A DNA stretch of 64,000 bases from Micromonospora sp. WMMD1128 (GCF_027497235.1 NZ_CP114902.1:5482001-5546000); one strand, 5' to 3'. Positions 44,017-53,158 are shown, counted from the first letter of the stretch. Translations and numbers: made by a program. The notes: a model not told the origin generated them from the sequence alone.

Positions 44017-44979
44017 TCACACCTGCGGGGCGGGCACGCTCCGCTCGTACATGTCGGTCCAGCGTTCCTCCACCAGCCCGACCGAACGGTAGAGGGTGAC
44101 CGGCGCGGTCGGGTTGGCCAGGTCGACGCCCAGCCCGGCGCGGGCGCGGCCCTTCGCCGCGTAGACCGCGAAGGCCCGGCGCAGCAGCGCCGCGCCCACC
44201 CCGCGCCGCCGGTGGGCCGGCAGCACGGACAGCGTCCGGACCCAGCCGGTGTCCTGCTCCACCGCCTGGTCGGAGGACTGCAGGGCGCCGGCCGGCTCGC
44301 CGTCGACCTCGGCCACGAACCACTCGTCCCAGACCTTGCCGTACGACGGCAGCAGCTCCCGCCAGCGGTCGAAGCCGAGTGGATCGTGGTCGAGCGTGTC
44401 CCGGAACGCGGTGTCGTGGATCCGGTGGAACAGCCGCAGGTCGGCCTCGTCGTCGGGGCGCAGCGGCCGGACCGTCACCCCGGCCGGGGGTGGCGGCTCG
44501 GCCGGCAGATCGGCAAGCGAGCGGCTCATCCGGACGTACCGCTTGACCCGCTGGAACCCGGCCGCCACCAGCTCATCCGCCCAGCGGGTCTCCGGGGCGT
44601 ACACGCCGGCGCGCGCGGTGAGCGCGGGCACGCCCCGTTCGGCGGCCCGTTCGGCGACCCGGTCGAGCAGCCGGGCCAGCAGCGGGGCGCGGAACTGCGC
44701 GCCCCGGTCCGGGTCGACGAGCACGTCCACCCACTCCCGGCCGACCCCGCTCGGGTTGCCCAGGATCGACCAGGCGACCGGCGTCCCGTCCGGGTCGGTG
44801 ACCAGCCAGGAGTCCCGGGCCGGGTCGACGAAGGGCGCGGTCAGCGCGTCCCGTACGTCGTCGGCGTCGAAGTCCGGATAGCCCACGGCGAACGTGTCGG
44901 CGGCGTGCACCACCGCCAGGATCGCGGGCACGTCGTCGAGGGTGGGGCGGCGGGCCGTCCAACCGGCGGGGAACGTCAC
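44017..44979 (-). CDS. Tandem-GNAT N-acetyltransferase
   Basis: 320 residues with two GNAT-like halves. The first is degenerate (RRPTLDDVPAILAVVHAADT, VAWSILGNPSGVGREWVDVLVDPDRG). The second starts VTVRPLRPDDEADLRLFHRI and has the acetyl-CoA loop VLPAHRRRGVGAALLRRAFAV and LGVDLANPTAPVTLYRSVGL. Resembles mycothiol-synthase-type double GNAT proteins; substrate unknown. GTG start at 44979. Confidence 0.86.
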   Translation of the reverse strand: MTFPAGWTARRPTLDDVPAILAVVHAADTFAVGYPDFDADDVRDALTAPFVDPARDSWLVTDPDGTPVAWSILGNPSGVGREWVDVLVDPDRGAQFRAPLLARLLDRVAERAAERGVPALTARAGVYAPETRWADELVAAGFQRVKRYVRMSRSLADLPAEPPPPAGVTVRPLRPDDEADLRLFHRIHDTAFRDTLDHDPLGFDRWRELLPSYGKVWDEWFVAEVDGEPAGALQSSDQAVEQDTGWVRTLSVLPAHRRRGVGAALLRRAFAVYAAKGRARAGLGVDLANPTAPVTLYRSVGLVEERWTDMYERSVPAPQV

Positions 44980-45020
44980 GCGGCAGATCCTGGCAGTCGG
45001 ACCGCCGCCACGCCTCCCAT

Positions 45021-45761
45021 TTATCCGTGCCGGGCGTGCAGCCGCGCGACGGTGAGCAGATCGACCAGCTCCGCGCCGCCGACCTGGCCGAGGGCGTGGA
45101 ACGCCGGTGACACCAGGCGGTCGGTCACCGCCTCGGCCCAGATCCGCCGCCGCACCAGCGGCCCGACCGGCGGGTAGGGCGGCGTCCAGCCGCAGGCGGC
45201 GGCGCCCGCCTCCCCCTCCGGGCCGGCCAGCACCGCCTCCAGCGGGGTCAGCCCGGACGCCCGCACGGCCAGCAGGTAGGCCCCGGCGAAGTGCTCGCGC
45301 AGCAGCAGCAGGCCGACGGCCGCGCGGGCGCCCGGTGACGGGTCGGGCACCGGCATGGCCCGCCAGGCGGCGAAGAGCGGCATGGCGCTGCCGTCGGCCG
45401 CGTCGACGGCCCGGTCGAGCAGACCGGCGAGCCGGGCCGCCCCGGGCGCGTCGCCCAGCCGGTCCACCCCCCACCGGCAGCACTCGGTCAGGTTCGCGGC
45501 GGCCACCTGCAAGGGCGGCACCGCCCGCGCCGCGGCGTCCCAGCCGTCCGCCACCGCATCCGGGGCGATGAACCCGAGCGCCGCCGCCACCGTCTCGGCG
45601 CGTACGTCACCGAGCGCGCCGGCCCGGCCGGTGATGTAGAAGGCCCAGCCGGAGATGCCGAGCAGCCGGGCCCGGCGCTGTGTCGACGGGCAGCGGGAGA
45701 ACGCCTCCCCGAGCTCCAGCACCAGTGGTTTGCAGGCGGCGGCGACCTGCTCCGGCGTCAT
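45021..45761 (-). CDS. SCO6745-like family protein
   Basis: 246 residues, all-helical, beginning MTPEQVAAACKPLVLELGEAFSRCPST and containing GISGWAFYITGRAGALGDV, VAAALGFIAPDAVADGWDAA and LLLREHFAGAYLLAVRASGLTPLEAVLAG. This resembles the actinobacterial SCO6745 family (helical, DinB-unlike), function unknown; recognition is by pattern only. ATG at 45761 rather than the in-frame upstream start. Confidence 0.68.
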   Translation of the reverse strand: MTPEQVAAACKPLVLELGEAFSRCPSTQRRARLLGISGWAFYITGRAGALGDVRAETVAAALGFIAPDAVADGWDAAARAVPPLQVAAANLTECCRWGVDRLGDAPGAARLAGLLDRAVDAADGSAMPLFAAWRAMPVPDPSPGARAAVGLLLLREHFAGAYLLAVRASGLTPLEAVLAGPEGEAGAAACGWTPPYPPVGPLVRRRIWAEAVTDRLVSPAFHALGQVGGAELVDLLTVARLHARHG

Positions 45762-45804
45762 CGGTGACCCACCGCCGTCCGTCCACCGTGGGCATCCATC
45801 ACGC

Positions 45805-46785
45805 TCAGTCTGCCCGGTCGTCACCGGCTTCGGCATCCCCCTCTTCGGCGTCGAGCGCCTCCAACACGGCCTCCACCTCGCCGGCCCGCCGCCGGGCGGC
45901 GGTGACCGCCCGTTCCGCGCCCCGCCGGGCCAGCTTCGCCCGGCTCAGCTCCTGCTCGGCCACGGCCCGGCGGCGCTCCAGCTCGGCCAGCTCCGTCTCG
46001 ATCCGGTCCAGCGTCGCGGCGCCGTCCCGTTCGGCCGTGTCCGCACCGGCCAGCTCCGCCTGGGCCCGGTCCAGGTCCGCGCGGGCCTTCGCCAGTTCGC
46101 GTGTCGCGGTCCGCCGCCGCCCGGCCCGTTCGGCCCGCGCCGCCCGCTCGTCGCGGGCCCGGCGCGCCTCGGCCCGCTCGGCCGCCTTATCCGGTACGCC
46201 GGACCCGACCGCCCGATGCGGTACGCCGGACCTGCTGGCCCGATCCGGTACGCCGGGCTCCTCCTCGTCCGCGGTGACCAGCCGGAGCTGGGGGCGGGGC
46301 ACCTCGCCGAAACCGGCGTAGTGGCTGGACCGCAGCAGCCGACCGGCGCGTACCTGCTCGGCCACCTCGGTGTCGGAGAGCGCGGCGTTGAGCGTGGCCT
46401 CCACCTCGCCCAGCGGCAGCTTCCCGGCCGGCGGCGCGGCGGGCTCGTCGGCGGCCAGCCGGCGTACCTCGGCGACGAGCGCGCCCACGACGGCGCGGCG
46501 CTGGGCGGAGAGCTCCCGCAGCTTGCCGCCGCGCAGGTCGCGCTGCGCCGCGCGGAGCGACTCGGCGAGCTGGGCCAGGTCGGCGACCAGCTCGGGTCGC
46601 CGGATCGCGAGCAGGTTGACCAGCCAGGCCGCGACGGTGGGCCGGCGCAGCCGGCCGATCTCCCGGGCGGTGCGCGGGTCGCCGGCCTGGCGCGCCTGCG
46701 CCACCGCGGCGTCCCGGGCCTCGACGAACTTGTCCGGCGGGGTGGCGTACAGCCGCCGGACGATCTCGACGGGTACGTCAGGCAT
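45805..46785 (-). CDS. Coiled-coil protein, hypothetical
   Basis: 326 residues. N-terminal globular helical part (EIVRRLYATPPDKFVEARDAA, RRPTVAAWLVNLLAIRRPEL), then a linker with GVPDRASRSGVPHRAVGSG repeats, then a long Ala/Arg/Glu coiled coil (RELAKARADLDRAQAELAGA to RAVAEQELSRAKLARRGAER). This form is common in actinomycetes without assigned function. Its stop codon side is convergent with nothing; its start overlaps the MBL gene stop by 8 bases, so the two are coupled. Confidence 0.8.
   Translation of the reverse strand: MPDVPVEIVRRLYATPPDKFVEARDAAVAQARQAGDPRTAREIGRLRRPTVAAWLVNLLAIRRPELVADLAQLAESLRAAQRDLRGGKLRELSAQRRAVVGALVAEVRRLAADEPAAPPAGKLPLGEVEATLNAALSDTEVAEQVRAGRLLRSSHYAGFGEVPRPQLRLVTADEEEPGVPDRASRSGVPHRAVGSGVPDKAAERAEARRARDERAARAERAGRRRTATRELAKARADLDRAQAELAGADTAERDGAATLDRIETELAELERRRAVAEQELSRAKLARRGAERAVTAARRRAGEVEAVLEALDAEEGDAEAGDDRAD
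46192..46245. repeat. 27-bp in-frame minisatellite
   Basis: CGGTACGCCGGACC..GCCCGAT-type unit in two full copies (46192-46218, 46219-46245) plus a third start; encodes SGVPDRAxR-like units in the coiled-coil protein linker. Confidence 0.75.
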
Positions 46786-47410
46786 CGATCCGGGTGCCCG
46801 GCTCCAGACGGCGGTAGTCGGTCTTCGACAACGCGGTGTACTGCCGGTCGAGCACGCCGAAGCCGTTGGCGTTGAGCAACCCGTCGTGCAGGGCGTAGGC
46901 CCGCCGCGGGGCGACCGCGCGGATGAAGTCGACCACCTCGGAGAACTTCGACCAGGGCGCGTGTATCGGGGCGAACAGCGTGTCCACCTGGACGTCGTCG
47001 GGCACGAACAGCGCGTCGCCCGGGTGGTAGACCACGTCGGCGAGGAGATAACCCAGGTTCTCGATCACCGGGATGTCCGGATGGATGACGGCGTGCCGTC
47101 CCCCGTACGCACGCACCGGCACCCCGGCGGCGGTGAACGACTCTCCCGGCGCGACCGGGACGAGCGCCTCGGCGGCGTCACCGAGCACGCCGGCGAGCGA
47201 GGCGGGGCCGTGCACCGGCACCGGTCGCCGCTCCAGCGCGCCGGTGAGCGCGGCGACGTCCAGATGGTCCTGATGCTCGTGGGTGACAAGCACCGCGTCC
47301 ACCCCGTCCAGCGCCTCGGACGTCTCGCTGAACACCCCGGGGTCGACGACAAGCACTGCCCCGTCGTGCTCCAGCCGGAGGCAGGAGTGGGCGTACTTGG
47401 TGAGTTGCAT
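46778..47410 (-). CDS. MBL-fold metal-dependent hydrolase (UlaG/RomA-like)
   Basis: 210 residues. Metallo-beta-lactamase motif LVTHEHQDHLDVAAL (HxHxDH), start MQLTKYAHSCLRLEHDGAVLVVDPG, then GGRHAVIHPDIPVIENLGYLL and the late His in FAPIHAPWSKFSE and RAYALHDGLL. The fold suits hydrolysis of lactones or phosphodiesters; substrate unknown. ATG at 47410 selected over an upstream in-frame start. Confidence 0.87.
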   Translation of the reverse strand: MQLTKYAHSCLRLEHDGAVLVVDPGVFSETSEALDGVDAVLVTHEHQDHLDVAALTGALERRPVPVHGPASLAGVLGDAAEALVPVAPGESFTAAGVPVRAYGGRHAVIHPDIPVIENLGYLLADVVYHPGDALFVPDDVQVDTLFAPIHAPWSKFSEVVDFIRAVAPRRAYALHDGLLNANGFGVLDRQYTALSKTDYRRLEPGTRIDA

Positions 47411-47613
47411 GGTGGCTCCTCGATCGTCGAATCGTGCCGTCCTCACCGCAGTCTGCCGGACGTGGCGCGACCGCGCGTGACGTCGGACGTTAATGGGATT
47501 CCCGCCGACTCCGACGCCTTTCCGGCCCGGGCCGGGCGCGCGCCACCATGGGATACTTGTCGCACCACTAAGGACTGTGCGTCGTGCGGGGATTCCGGCG
47601 GAAGGGAGTTCCG

Positions 47614-48327
47614 TTGAACAACGACGAGACCGGGCAGTCCCGGATCGAGGAGCTTGAGTCCAGGCTGATCACGCTCGCGCTCACCGGGGCGCTGGCGGTC
47701 AGCATCGCGGACAACATCTTCCACTTCGTCACGAACAAAGACTGGACGATTCCCCTCATTTTCCTGACCATGCTCGTCTTTCTCCGGTGGCTCGACATCA
47801 CCCGGCGGCGGGTCCTCACCATCGCCACCGGGGCGCCGCTGCGCACATACGATTCCTCGTCGGCGTTCTACGGCGAGGCCCTGCACGCCATTTCCCGCAG
47901 TTCGAAATCGGTCTACGCCGTGTTCTCGCACGACACCGCCCCCGGTCAACAGACGGAGGAGTCCCGCCGCTATTACACCGGCACCATCCGCTGGGCGCGC
48001 AAGACACCGGGCAAGCGCTCCCTGCACCGGGTGATCCGCCTGCCGCACAGCAGTCCCGACATCCAGCAGTGGGTCGACGAGCAGGTCGACCTGGCCAGCA
48101 AGATCGAGAATTACCACATCAAGATCCTGCGTTATCCGCCCGGCATGGAGTTGGAGGGCGAGAATTTCGCGGTCATCGACTCCGTGGTGGTCTTCCTCGG
48201 CTTCGCCGTGGACGACCGTGGGGAGTTGCGCGGCTTCAGCATCCGCGACACCGGGGTGGCAGCCGCCTTCGAGCACCACTTCCGGGAGTTGTGGCGGCTC
48301 GCGAGTGCCGATCCGCAGCCGTCCTAG
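47614..48327 (+). CDS. Hypothetical membrane protein with two helices and soluble domain
   Basis: About 237 residues: LITLALTGALAVSIADNIFHF and WTIPLIFLTMLVFLRWL as membrane segments, then a cytoplasmic domain with EALHAISRSSKSVYAVFSHD and RYPPGMELEGENFAVIDSVVVFLGFAVDD that recalls phospholipase-D-like or SAVED-free sensor folds only loosely; not assigned. GAAGGGAG is 6 bases ahead of a TTG at 47614; a GTG at 47584 is the alternative. Its end overlaps the GCS2 gene end by 4 bases (convergent). Confidence 0.72.
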   Translation: MNNDETGQSRIEELESRLITLALTGALAVSIADNIFHFVTNKDWTIPLIFLTMLVFLRWLDITRRRVLTIATGAPLRTYDSSSAFYGEALHAISRSSKSVYAVFSHDTAPGQQTEESRRYYTGTIRWARKTPGKRSLHRVIRLPHSSPDIQQWVDEQVDLASKIENYHIKILRYPPGMELEGENFAVIDSVVVFLGFAVDDRGELRGFSIRDTGVAAAFEHHFRELWRLASADPQPS

Positions 48328-49709
48328 CCGGTCTGCTCCGTCGGGACGCCCAGCGCCGCCACGTAACGGTCCGGCCGCTCGGCCCAGTCGTTCGTCCACC
48401 GGGCGACGATCGCGTCGGCCGGCGGTCGGCCGGTGGCGGCACTGTGGAACGCCGGCTCCAGCGACTTGACGATGTCCGGATGCTCCAGCCCCCGGGCGAC
48501 CCGCGCGGCGAGTCCCTTCTCGGCCAGGTGCACGAGGTGCCCGGCCACCTCGCGGATCTGCGGGTTGATCCCGTCCGGGCTGCCCTGCGCGGCCTTGACC
48601 GCGATCAGGTCCAGCGCCTCGGTCCGGAACTCCGACACCACGTCGAGCGCCGCCCGCCGGACCGCCGGCTCCTCGGCGAGACCGACGAAGAGCGCCGGGA
48701 CGAGCGCGAGCTGAGCCCATGCCTGGCCGTCCGGCAGCCGCGTCTCAAGCGTCCGGCGCGGCCGGATCGAGGGCCACACCTGCCCCAGGTGGGTGCGCCA
48801 GTCGGCGATCGTGGGCCGGGTTCCGTCCCCGAAGCCGTCCCGCAGCGACTCGCGGAAACTGTGCGGGCCGCCCGGCACGTACCCGTGGTCGGAGCGGCGG
48901 TAGATCATCGGCAGCGCGCACAGCACCTGGACCAACTCCGCCAGGTCGGTGACGGCGTACAGGCGGGAGGCGAGATGCTGGCACCGCGCCGGGTCGATCC
49001 GACGCCAGTAGGCCATCCGCCGGGAGACGAGGCCGTCGTCCCGGTGCGGCCCGGCGAGCGCCGGGGCGTTCGCCAGGAGCGCGGCGAGGAAAGGCGAAAC
49101 TCCGAGCAGCATCCGGAACTTCTCCAGATATTCGGCCTCGTCGAGCGCGTCCAGGCTCACCTGGGTGGACAGCGTCAACCCCATGACCTGGTCACCCAGC
49201 CGGCCGCCGTCGCCCAACTGGGCGAACCAGCGACGCATGATGCGGGTCCGCTCCTTGGGCGCCCAACTGATCCCGGCCGGGTCGTCGAAGGGCAGGTGCG
49301 CGCCGGTCAGCAGGCGGAGCCGCAACGGCTCGGCGACCCGCGCCACCTCGACCAGGCGCCGGCGGGCCGCGGCCACGCTCTCGCTCACCGACACCTGGGG
49401 CGCCGACGAGTATTCGATCGCGCCGGCCATCTCCAGGGTCAGCGCGGCGCCGTCCGGAAGCGACAGACCGACGAGCGCGCCACCCTCGTGGATCGGGTCG
49501 CCCCCCAACCCGTCGAGGAGCGCCACCAGCAGGGCCCGGGTGCCCGCCGGCTCGTCGTACGAGACGGACCGCCCGGTGTCCGGGCGGACCAGACCGCACT
49601 CGACCTCAAGCCCGATCCGGTGGCTGTGCCGACCGGTCGGCCGGAACCACCCGACCAGGTCGGGAATCTTCAGCTGTGGCTCGTCGTGTGGCACCACGCC
49701 CTGACTCAT
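48324..49709 (-). CDS. Glutamate-cysteine ligase family protein (GCS2, EgtA-like)
   Basis: ATP-dependent carboxylate-amine ligase forming a gamma-glutamyl amide. 461 residues with SHRIGLEVECGLVRPDTGR, LTLEMAGAIEYSSAP (metal and substrate Glu residues), ERTRIMRRWFAQLGD, MGLTLSTQVSLDALDEAEYL and RRTLETRLPDGQAW. Closest in pattern to EgtA and the plant-type GCL, but no other ergothioneine genes (EgtB-E) are near. It ends a four-gene same-strand unit with FGase-like, GGCT-like and M20 genes; a gamma-glutamyl intermediate that is later released is the suggested theme. Confidence 0.85.
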   Translation of the reverse strand: MSQGVVPHDEPQLKIPDLVGWFRPTGRHSHRIGLEVECGLVRPDTGRSVSYDEPAGTRALLVALLDGLGGDPIHEGGALVGLSLPDGAALTLEMAGAIEYSSAPQVSVSESVAAARRRLVEVARVAEPLRLRLLTGAHLPFDDPAGISWAPKERTRIMRRWFAQLGDGGRLGDQVMGLTLSTQVSLDALDEAEYLEKFRMLLGVSPFLAALLANAPALAGPHRDDGLVSRRMAYWRRIDPARCQHLASRLYAVTDLAELVQVLCALPMIYRRSDHGYVPGGPHSFRESLRDGFGDGTRPTIADWRTHLGQVWPSIRPRRTLETRLPDGQAWAQLALVPALFVGLAEEPAVRRAALDVVSEFRTEALDLIAVKAAQGSPDGINPQIREVAGHLVHLAEKGLAARVARGLEHPDIVKSLEPAFHSAATGRPPADAIVARWTNDWAERPDRYVAALGVPTEQTG

Positions 49710-49756
49710 GGGTCACTCCCGCTCCCGGTCGCTCTCCCGACGGGGCCGAGCAGGGC

Positions 49757-50797
49757 TCAGCTGATCTTCGCCGGGGGCGCCAACCCTTCCGCCAACCCTA
49801 CCGTCGATCCGGACGAATCCCGGAACCGCCACGGTGCGACGACGACCCAGGAATGGATGTGCTGCTCGGTCGCGAGCAGGTCTTTGCGCAGGTCGTAGAC
49901 GAGGTGCCGGGGTGCGCCCGGCGGGTCGCCGACCCGGGTCCCGCGGAACGGCAGCACCGGCAGCAGCAGCGGGTAGTCGATCTGGCCGGTGCCGTTGCCG
50001 ACCCCGATCTCCTGTTCCAGGAAGTCGCGGATGGTCGCCTGGACGTCCTCGATGTCCGCGACCGGGGCCAGCCCCGGGTCGGTCTCGGCGGGGTCCACGT
50101 CCGTCGGGCTCAGCGGCGCACGCCGCCAGATGAGCTGGAACGCCGGACGCTTCTCGGTGAAGCCGCGATCCCAGGGCCGGGGGCTCATCGAATAGACGTC
50201 GTAGGTGTGGTGGTGGTAGACCGTGCCCGCGCCGCCGATCTCGCGCAGCACCTCGTCCACCGCCTCCAGCCAGGGCAGAAGGGCCTCGACCCGAAGCCTG
50301 CGCCCCTCGCTGAGCAGGTATTCCCGATAGAGGTCCGCCGAGCCGACGTACGGGGTCGGTGGCAGCTGCTCGTCGACGAGGTGCCGGTTCGCGTCCAGCA
50401 GGAGACGCGACAGGTGGAACCCGGCCACCGCCACCCCCCGGGCGCGCCCGGCGACGATGTCGTCGACCAGGTGCCGGTAGATCGCGGCCGTACCCAGGTC
50501 GACGTTCTCGTGCACCAACTGGGCCAGTCTCGGGTAGTCGGCCGGGTCCACCGCGGAGAGCAGGTCGGCCGGCAGCTCGGTGCCGCCGTGCGGCACGATG
50601 TGCAGCTCCCGCAGCGGCTCGTCGGTGTTGGCGACGATCGTCCCGCCGCCCACCCGCAACCGGCGGAAGTGCTCCCCCGCCGGCCCGAGGTGCGAGTCCA
50701 GGTAGGCATGGCCGCAGTCCGTGCAGGAGTGCCGGCGCTGGTGGTCCAGGAACAGACTGCTGCGTTCCAGGTCGGCCATCGTCGCGCTGAGGTGCAT
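49757..50797 (-). CDS. N-formylglutamate-amidohydrolase-like protein
   Basis: 346 residues. FGase-type pattern: ELHIVPHGGTELPADLL (His-Gly metal site region), LVHENVDLGTAAIYRHLVDD, VAGFHLSRLLLDANRHLV (conserved D-x-NR), TVYHHHTYDVYSMSPRPWDRG and LIDY-type PLLLPVLPFRG. The N-terminal 45 residues (HSCTDCGHAYLDSHLG) look like a small Cys/His metal motif not usual in the family. AGGAGGA lies 6 bases before the ATG at 50797; the ATG at 50803 is too close to it. Expected to hydrolyse an N-acyl or N-formyl glutamate-type bond (inference). Confidence 0.75.
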   Translation of the reverse strand: MHLSATMADLERSSLFLDHQRRHSCTDCGHAYLDSHLGPAGEHFRRLRVGGGTIVANTDEPLRELHIVPHGGTELPADLLSAVDPADYPRLAQLVHENVDLGTAAIYRHLVDDIVAGRARGVAVAGFHLSRLLLDANRHLVDEQLPPTPYVGSADLYREYLLSEGRRLRVEALLPWLEAVDEVLREIGGAGTVYHHHTYDVYSMSPRPWDRGFTEKRPAFQLIWRRAPLSPTDVDPAETDPGLAPVADIEDVQATIRDFLEQEIGVGNGTGQIDYPLLLPVLPFRGTRVGDPPGAPRHLVYDLRKDLLATEQHIHSWVVVAPWRFRDSSGSTVGLAEGLAPPAKIS

Positions 50798-50879
50798 GGC
50801 CATTCCTCCTCGTATGTCGCCCGATCGGCGCGCACCGCTTGTCGGGCACCGGCGGAAGCAGGGTGGGGTCGGTGGTCGA

Positions 50880-51683
50880 TCAGCCCGTGACCACGCCGAG
50901 AGGCGCCGGCACCGCCCCGAGATGCCGGACGGGGTTGATCCGGGGCGGGCCGGTGGCCTCCGAGCAGAGGTCGGCGAAGAGCGTCAGAAGTTCGTCCGGC
51001 GACCAGGACCCGGCCGCTCCCGGCCGGCTGCCGAGATAGGTGGCGACCTCGGCGACGCCCCAGCCGTGGGCCTCCACCAGACCGGCGGCCAGGTGCCGCA
51101 GGTAGATCGCGGCGGGCTTGCGATGCTCGACCTCGTCACTGCACCACGGGGAGGTGAAGGTGAAGGCGGGAACGCCGTCGATGTCGCCCAGGTGAAGGAG
51201 GGTCTGGTAGCAGCCCGGACCGAGGGCCAGTCGCCCCTGTTCGAGCACGTCGGTGAGGTCGACGTCGTCGCCCGGTTCGAGGTTCATCTCCTGGGCCAGG
51301 ATGTCGGAGAACTGCGACACGGTGAGCCGGTAACCCCGAGCCGGGGTGTCCCCGGGGCTGCCGTGGTCGTAGAAGGCCATCCCGCCGGTCCAGGCCAACG
51401 CCTCCAGGGCGAAGTAGATGGTGCCCGGCAGGCGTAACGCGCGGCTCTCGCTCGGCGGGGTCTTGTCCCGGCAACCGGGGTAGGTCAGCGCGCCCGCGGG
51501 CGGGCGACCGCCCACCAGGTAGTAGTTGAGCCGGCCCAGGCTCATGTTCGAGCCGTAGCAGACGTACCAGATGTGGGTGGGACGGACGGTCGCCGGCCCT
51601 GGGGTGAGCTCCGAGACGACGCTCGCCACCTGGTCGCGGAGTTCGCTGCGCCCGTCGGGCTCGGTCGACGGCCCGTGGCTCAC
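50880..51683 (-). CDS. Gamma-glutamylcyclotransferase-fold protein (BtrG-like)
   Basis: 267 residues. IWYVCYGSNMSLGRLNYYLVGG with the YGSN loop; GTIYFALEALAWTGGMAFYD and VEHRKPAAIYLRHLAAGL follow. Proteins of this group are sometimes misnamed histone deacetylase; the YGSN start supports a GGCT fold. BtrG in butirosin assembly removes a gamma-glutamyl protecting group, and the GCS2 ligase in this operon would supply such a group. GTG at 51683 overlaps the M20 stop codon (GTGA). Confidence 0.75.
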   Translation of the reverse strand: MSHGPSTEPDGRSELRDQVASVVSELTPGPATVRPTHIWYVCYGSNMSLGRLNYYLVGGRPPAGALTYPGCRDKTPPSESRALRLPGTIYFALEALAWTGGMAFYDHGSPGDTPARGYRLTVSQFSDILAQEMNLEPGDDVDLTDVLEQGRLALGPGCYQTLLHLGDIDGVPAFTFTSPWCSDEVEHRKPAAIYLRHLAAGLVEAHGWGVAEVATYLGSRPGAAGSWSPDELLTLFADLCSEATGPPRINPVRHLGAVPAPLGVVTG

Positions 51684-53158
51684 CGCGGAGTCCCGTTCCC
51701 CGGCTCCCGCCCGGAATCGGCGAGCGCGGCCAGCGCGGTGTGCGCCATCACCCGGACCCCGCACTCGATCGCCCGCTCGTCGACGTCGAAGCCGGTCTGG
51801 TGGGTGTCGGGCGGATCGGTGACGCCCGGCGCGGTGATCCCCAGTCGGATCATCGCGCCCGGCACCTGCTCCAGGTAGAAGGAGAAATCCTCGCCGCCCA
51901 TGCTCACCGGCGCCTCGACCACGTGGTCGACGCCGAGGGCACGGGTCGCGGCCGAGGCGATGAGCGCCGTCGCCTGATGATCGTTGATCACTGGCGGAAA
52001 GCCCTCGACATAGCTGACCTCGATGTCGGCGCCCGATCCGGCGAGGAGGTCGGGCACCAGGTTCGTGATCACCGCGCCGGCCTCGTGCCACGCCTCGCGG
52101 CTGAGGCTGCGCACCGTGCCCCGCACCGCGCCGTCCGCGGGGATCGTGTTGAAGGCCGTGCCCGCGCTGACCGCGCCCCAGACGAGCGAGACCGGCCGGC
52201 GCGGGTCCATCCGGTGGGCGAGCAACCCCGGAAGGCCCACGATGACCCGTCCCAGGAGGTCCACGACGTGCGCGGCGAGGTGCGGGCGAGCGGTGTGCCC
52301 GCCGCCGCCGGAGACGCGGACCTCAAGGGTGGCCGAGGCGGCGGTCAGCGGACCCGAGCGGACCGCGACCGTCCCCACCGGGAACTGCGGCGCGCAGTGC
52401 AGCGCGAAGATCGAGGAGACGCCGTCGAGCGCCCCGGCGGCGATGACCTCGGGCGCGCCGGAGGGCACGGTCTCCTCCGCGGGCTGGAAGATCAGGCGGA
52501 CCCGGCCCGACAACGCGCCCCGCTCGGCGAGCCGGACGAGCACGGGGGCCAGGCCGAGCAACACCGTGGTGTGCACGTCGTGGCCGCACGCGTGGCAGAC
52601 CCCGGGCACGGTGGACCGGTAGTCGACCGTCTTGCTGTCGGGCAGCGGAAGCGCGTCGAGGTCCGCCCGGAAGGCCACCAGCGGCCCGTCGGCCTCGCCG
52701 ACGATGTCGCAGAACAGGCCGTTCCCCTTGGGCAGCAGCTGCGGCGTCAGACCGAGCCCGGTCAGGCGGCCGGCCACCAGCGCGGTGGTCTGGAACTCCT
52801 GACCCGACAGCTCGGGGTGCGCGTGAAGGTGGCGACGCACGGCGATCAGGCCCGGAATGTTCCCGGTCAGCACCTCGTCCGCGCCATGCGGCAGCGGCAT
52901 CGTCCCGGGCTGGGCGTCCAGCCGGGACGCCGCCGGGAGGCCGTCCGAAGGCAGCGTCAGCGCACTCGTCACGTCGAATTCTCGATCACTGGAGAGGGTT
53001 GGATCATCGGGCAGAACAGCAGACAGCCTAGACCCCCGACGGTAACGCTGCGCAACCTCTTTCCCGTAGCGGTCGGACCGCACAGCGTCACGAATGCCCT
53101 GGTGGGAGCGTTCGGATATCTGCGGGACAGCAGGTAGATCGCGGTCGGACGCCGTCAT
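51680..53158 (-). CDS. M20 family amidohydrolase/metallopeptidase
   Basis: 492 residues. Di-zinc M20D pattern: VRRHLHAHPELSGQEF, CHACGHDVHTTVLLG, FQPAEETVPSGA (catalytic Glu), VSGGGGHTARPHLAAHVV, SMGGEDFSFYLEQVPG (last ligand region). M20D enzymes cleave N-acyl amino acids and short peptides. An AGGAGGT is placed 8 bases before the ATG at 53158, which gives an unusual 95-residue N-terminal extension; a GTG at 52972 would give the usual 430 residues. First gene of the gamma-glutamyl-type operon. Upstream (53159-53458) no gene is seen except likely promoter sequence. Confidence 0.85.
   Translation of the reverse strand: MTASDRDLPAVPQISERSHQGIRDAVRSDRYGKEVAQRYRRGSRLSAVLPDDPTLSSDREFDVTSALTLPSDGLPAASRLDAQPGTMPLPHGADEVLTGNIPGLIAVRRHLHAHPELSGQEFQTTALVAGRLTGLGLTPQLLPKGNGLFCDIVGEADGPLVAFRADLDALPLPDSKTVDYRSTVPGVCHACGHDVHTTVLLGLAPVLVRLAERGALSGRVRLIFQPAEETVPSGAPEVIAAGALDGVSSIFALHCAPQFPVGTVAVRSGPLTAASATLEVRVSGGGGHTARPHLAAHVVDLLGRVIVGLPGLLAHRMDPRRPVSLVWGAVSAGTAFNTIPADGAVRGTVRSLSREAWHEAGAVITNLVPDLLAGSGADIEVSYVEGFPPVINDHQATALIASAATRALGVDHVVEAPVSMGGEDFSFYLEQVPGAMIRLGITAPGVTDPPDTHQTGFDVDERAIECGVRVMAHTALAALADSGREPGNGTPR

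Noticed and set aside
48324..49709. Ergothioneine cluster (egtA)
   Set aside because: No EgtB, EgtC, EgtD or EgtE homologue is next to the gene; only the ligase family matches.
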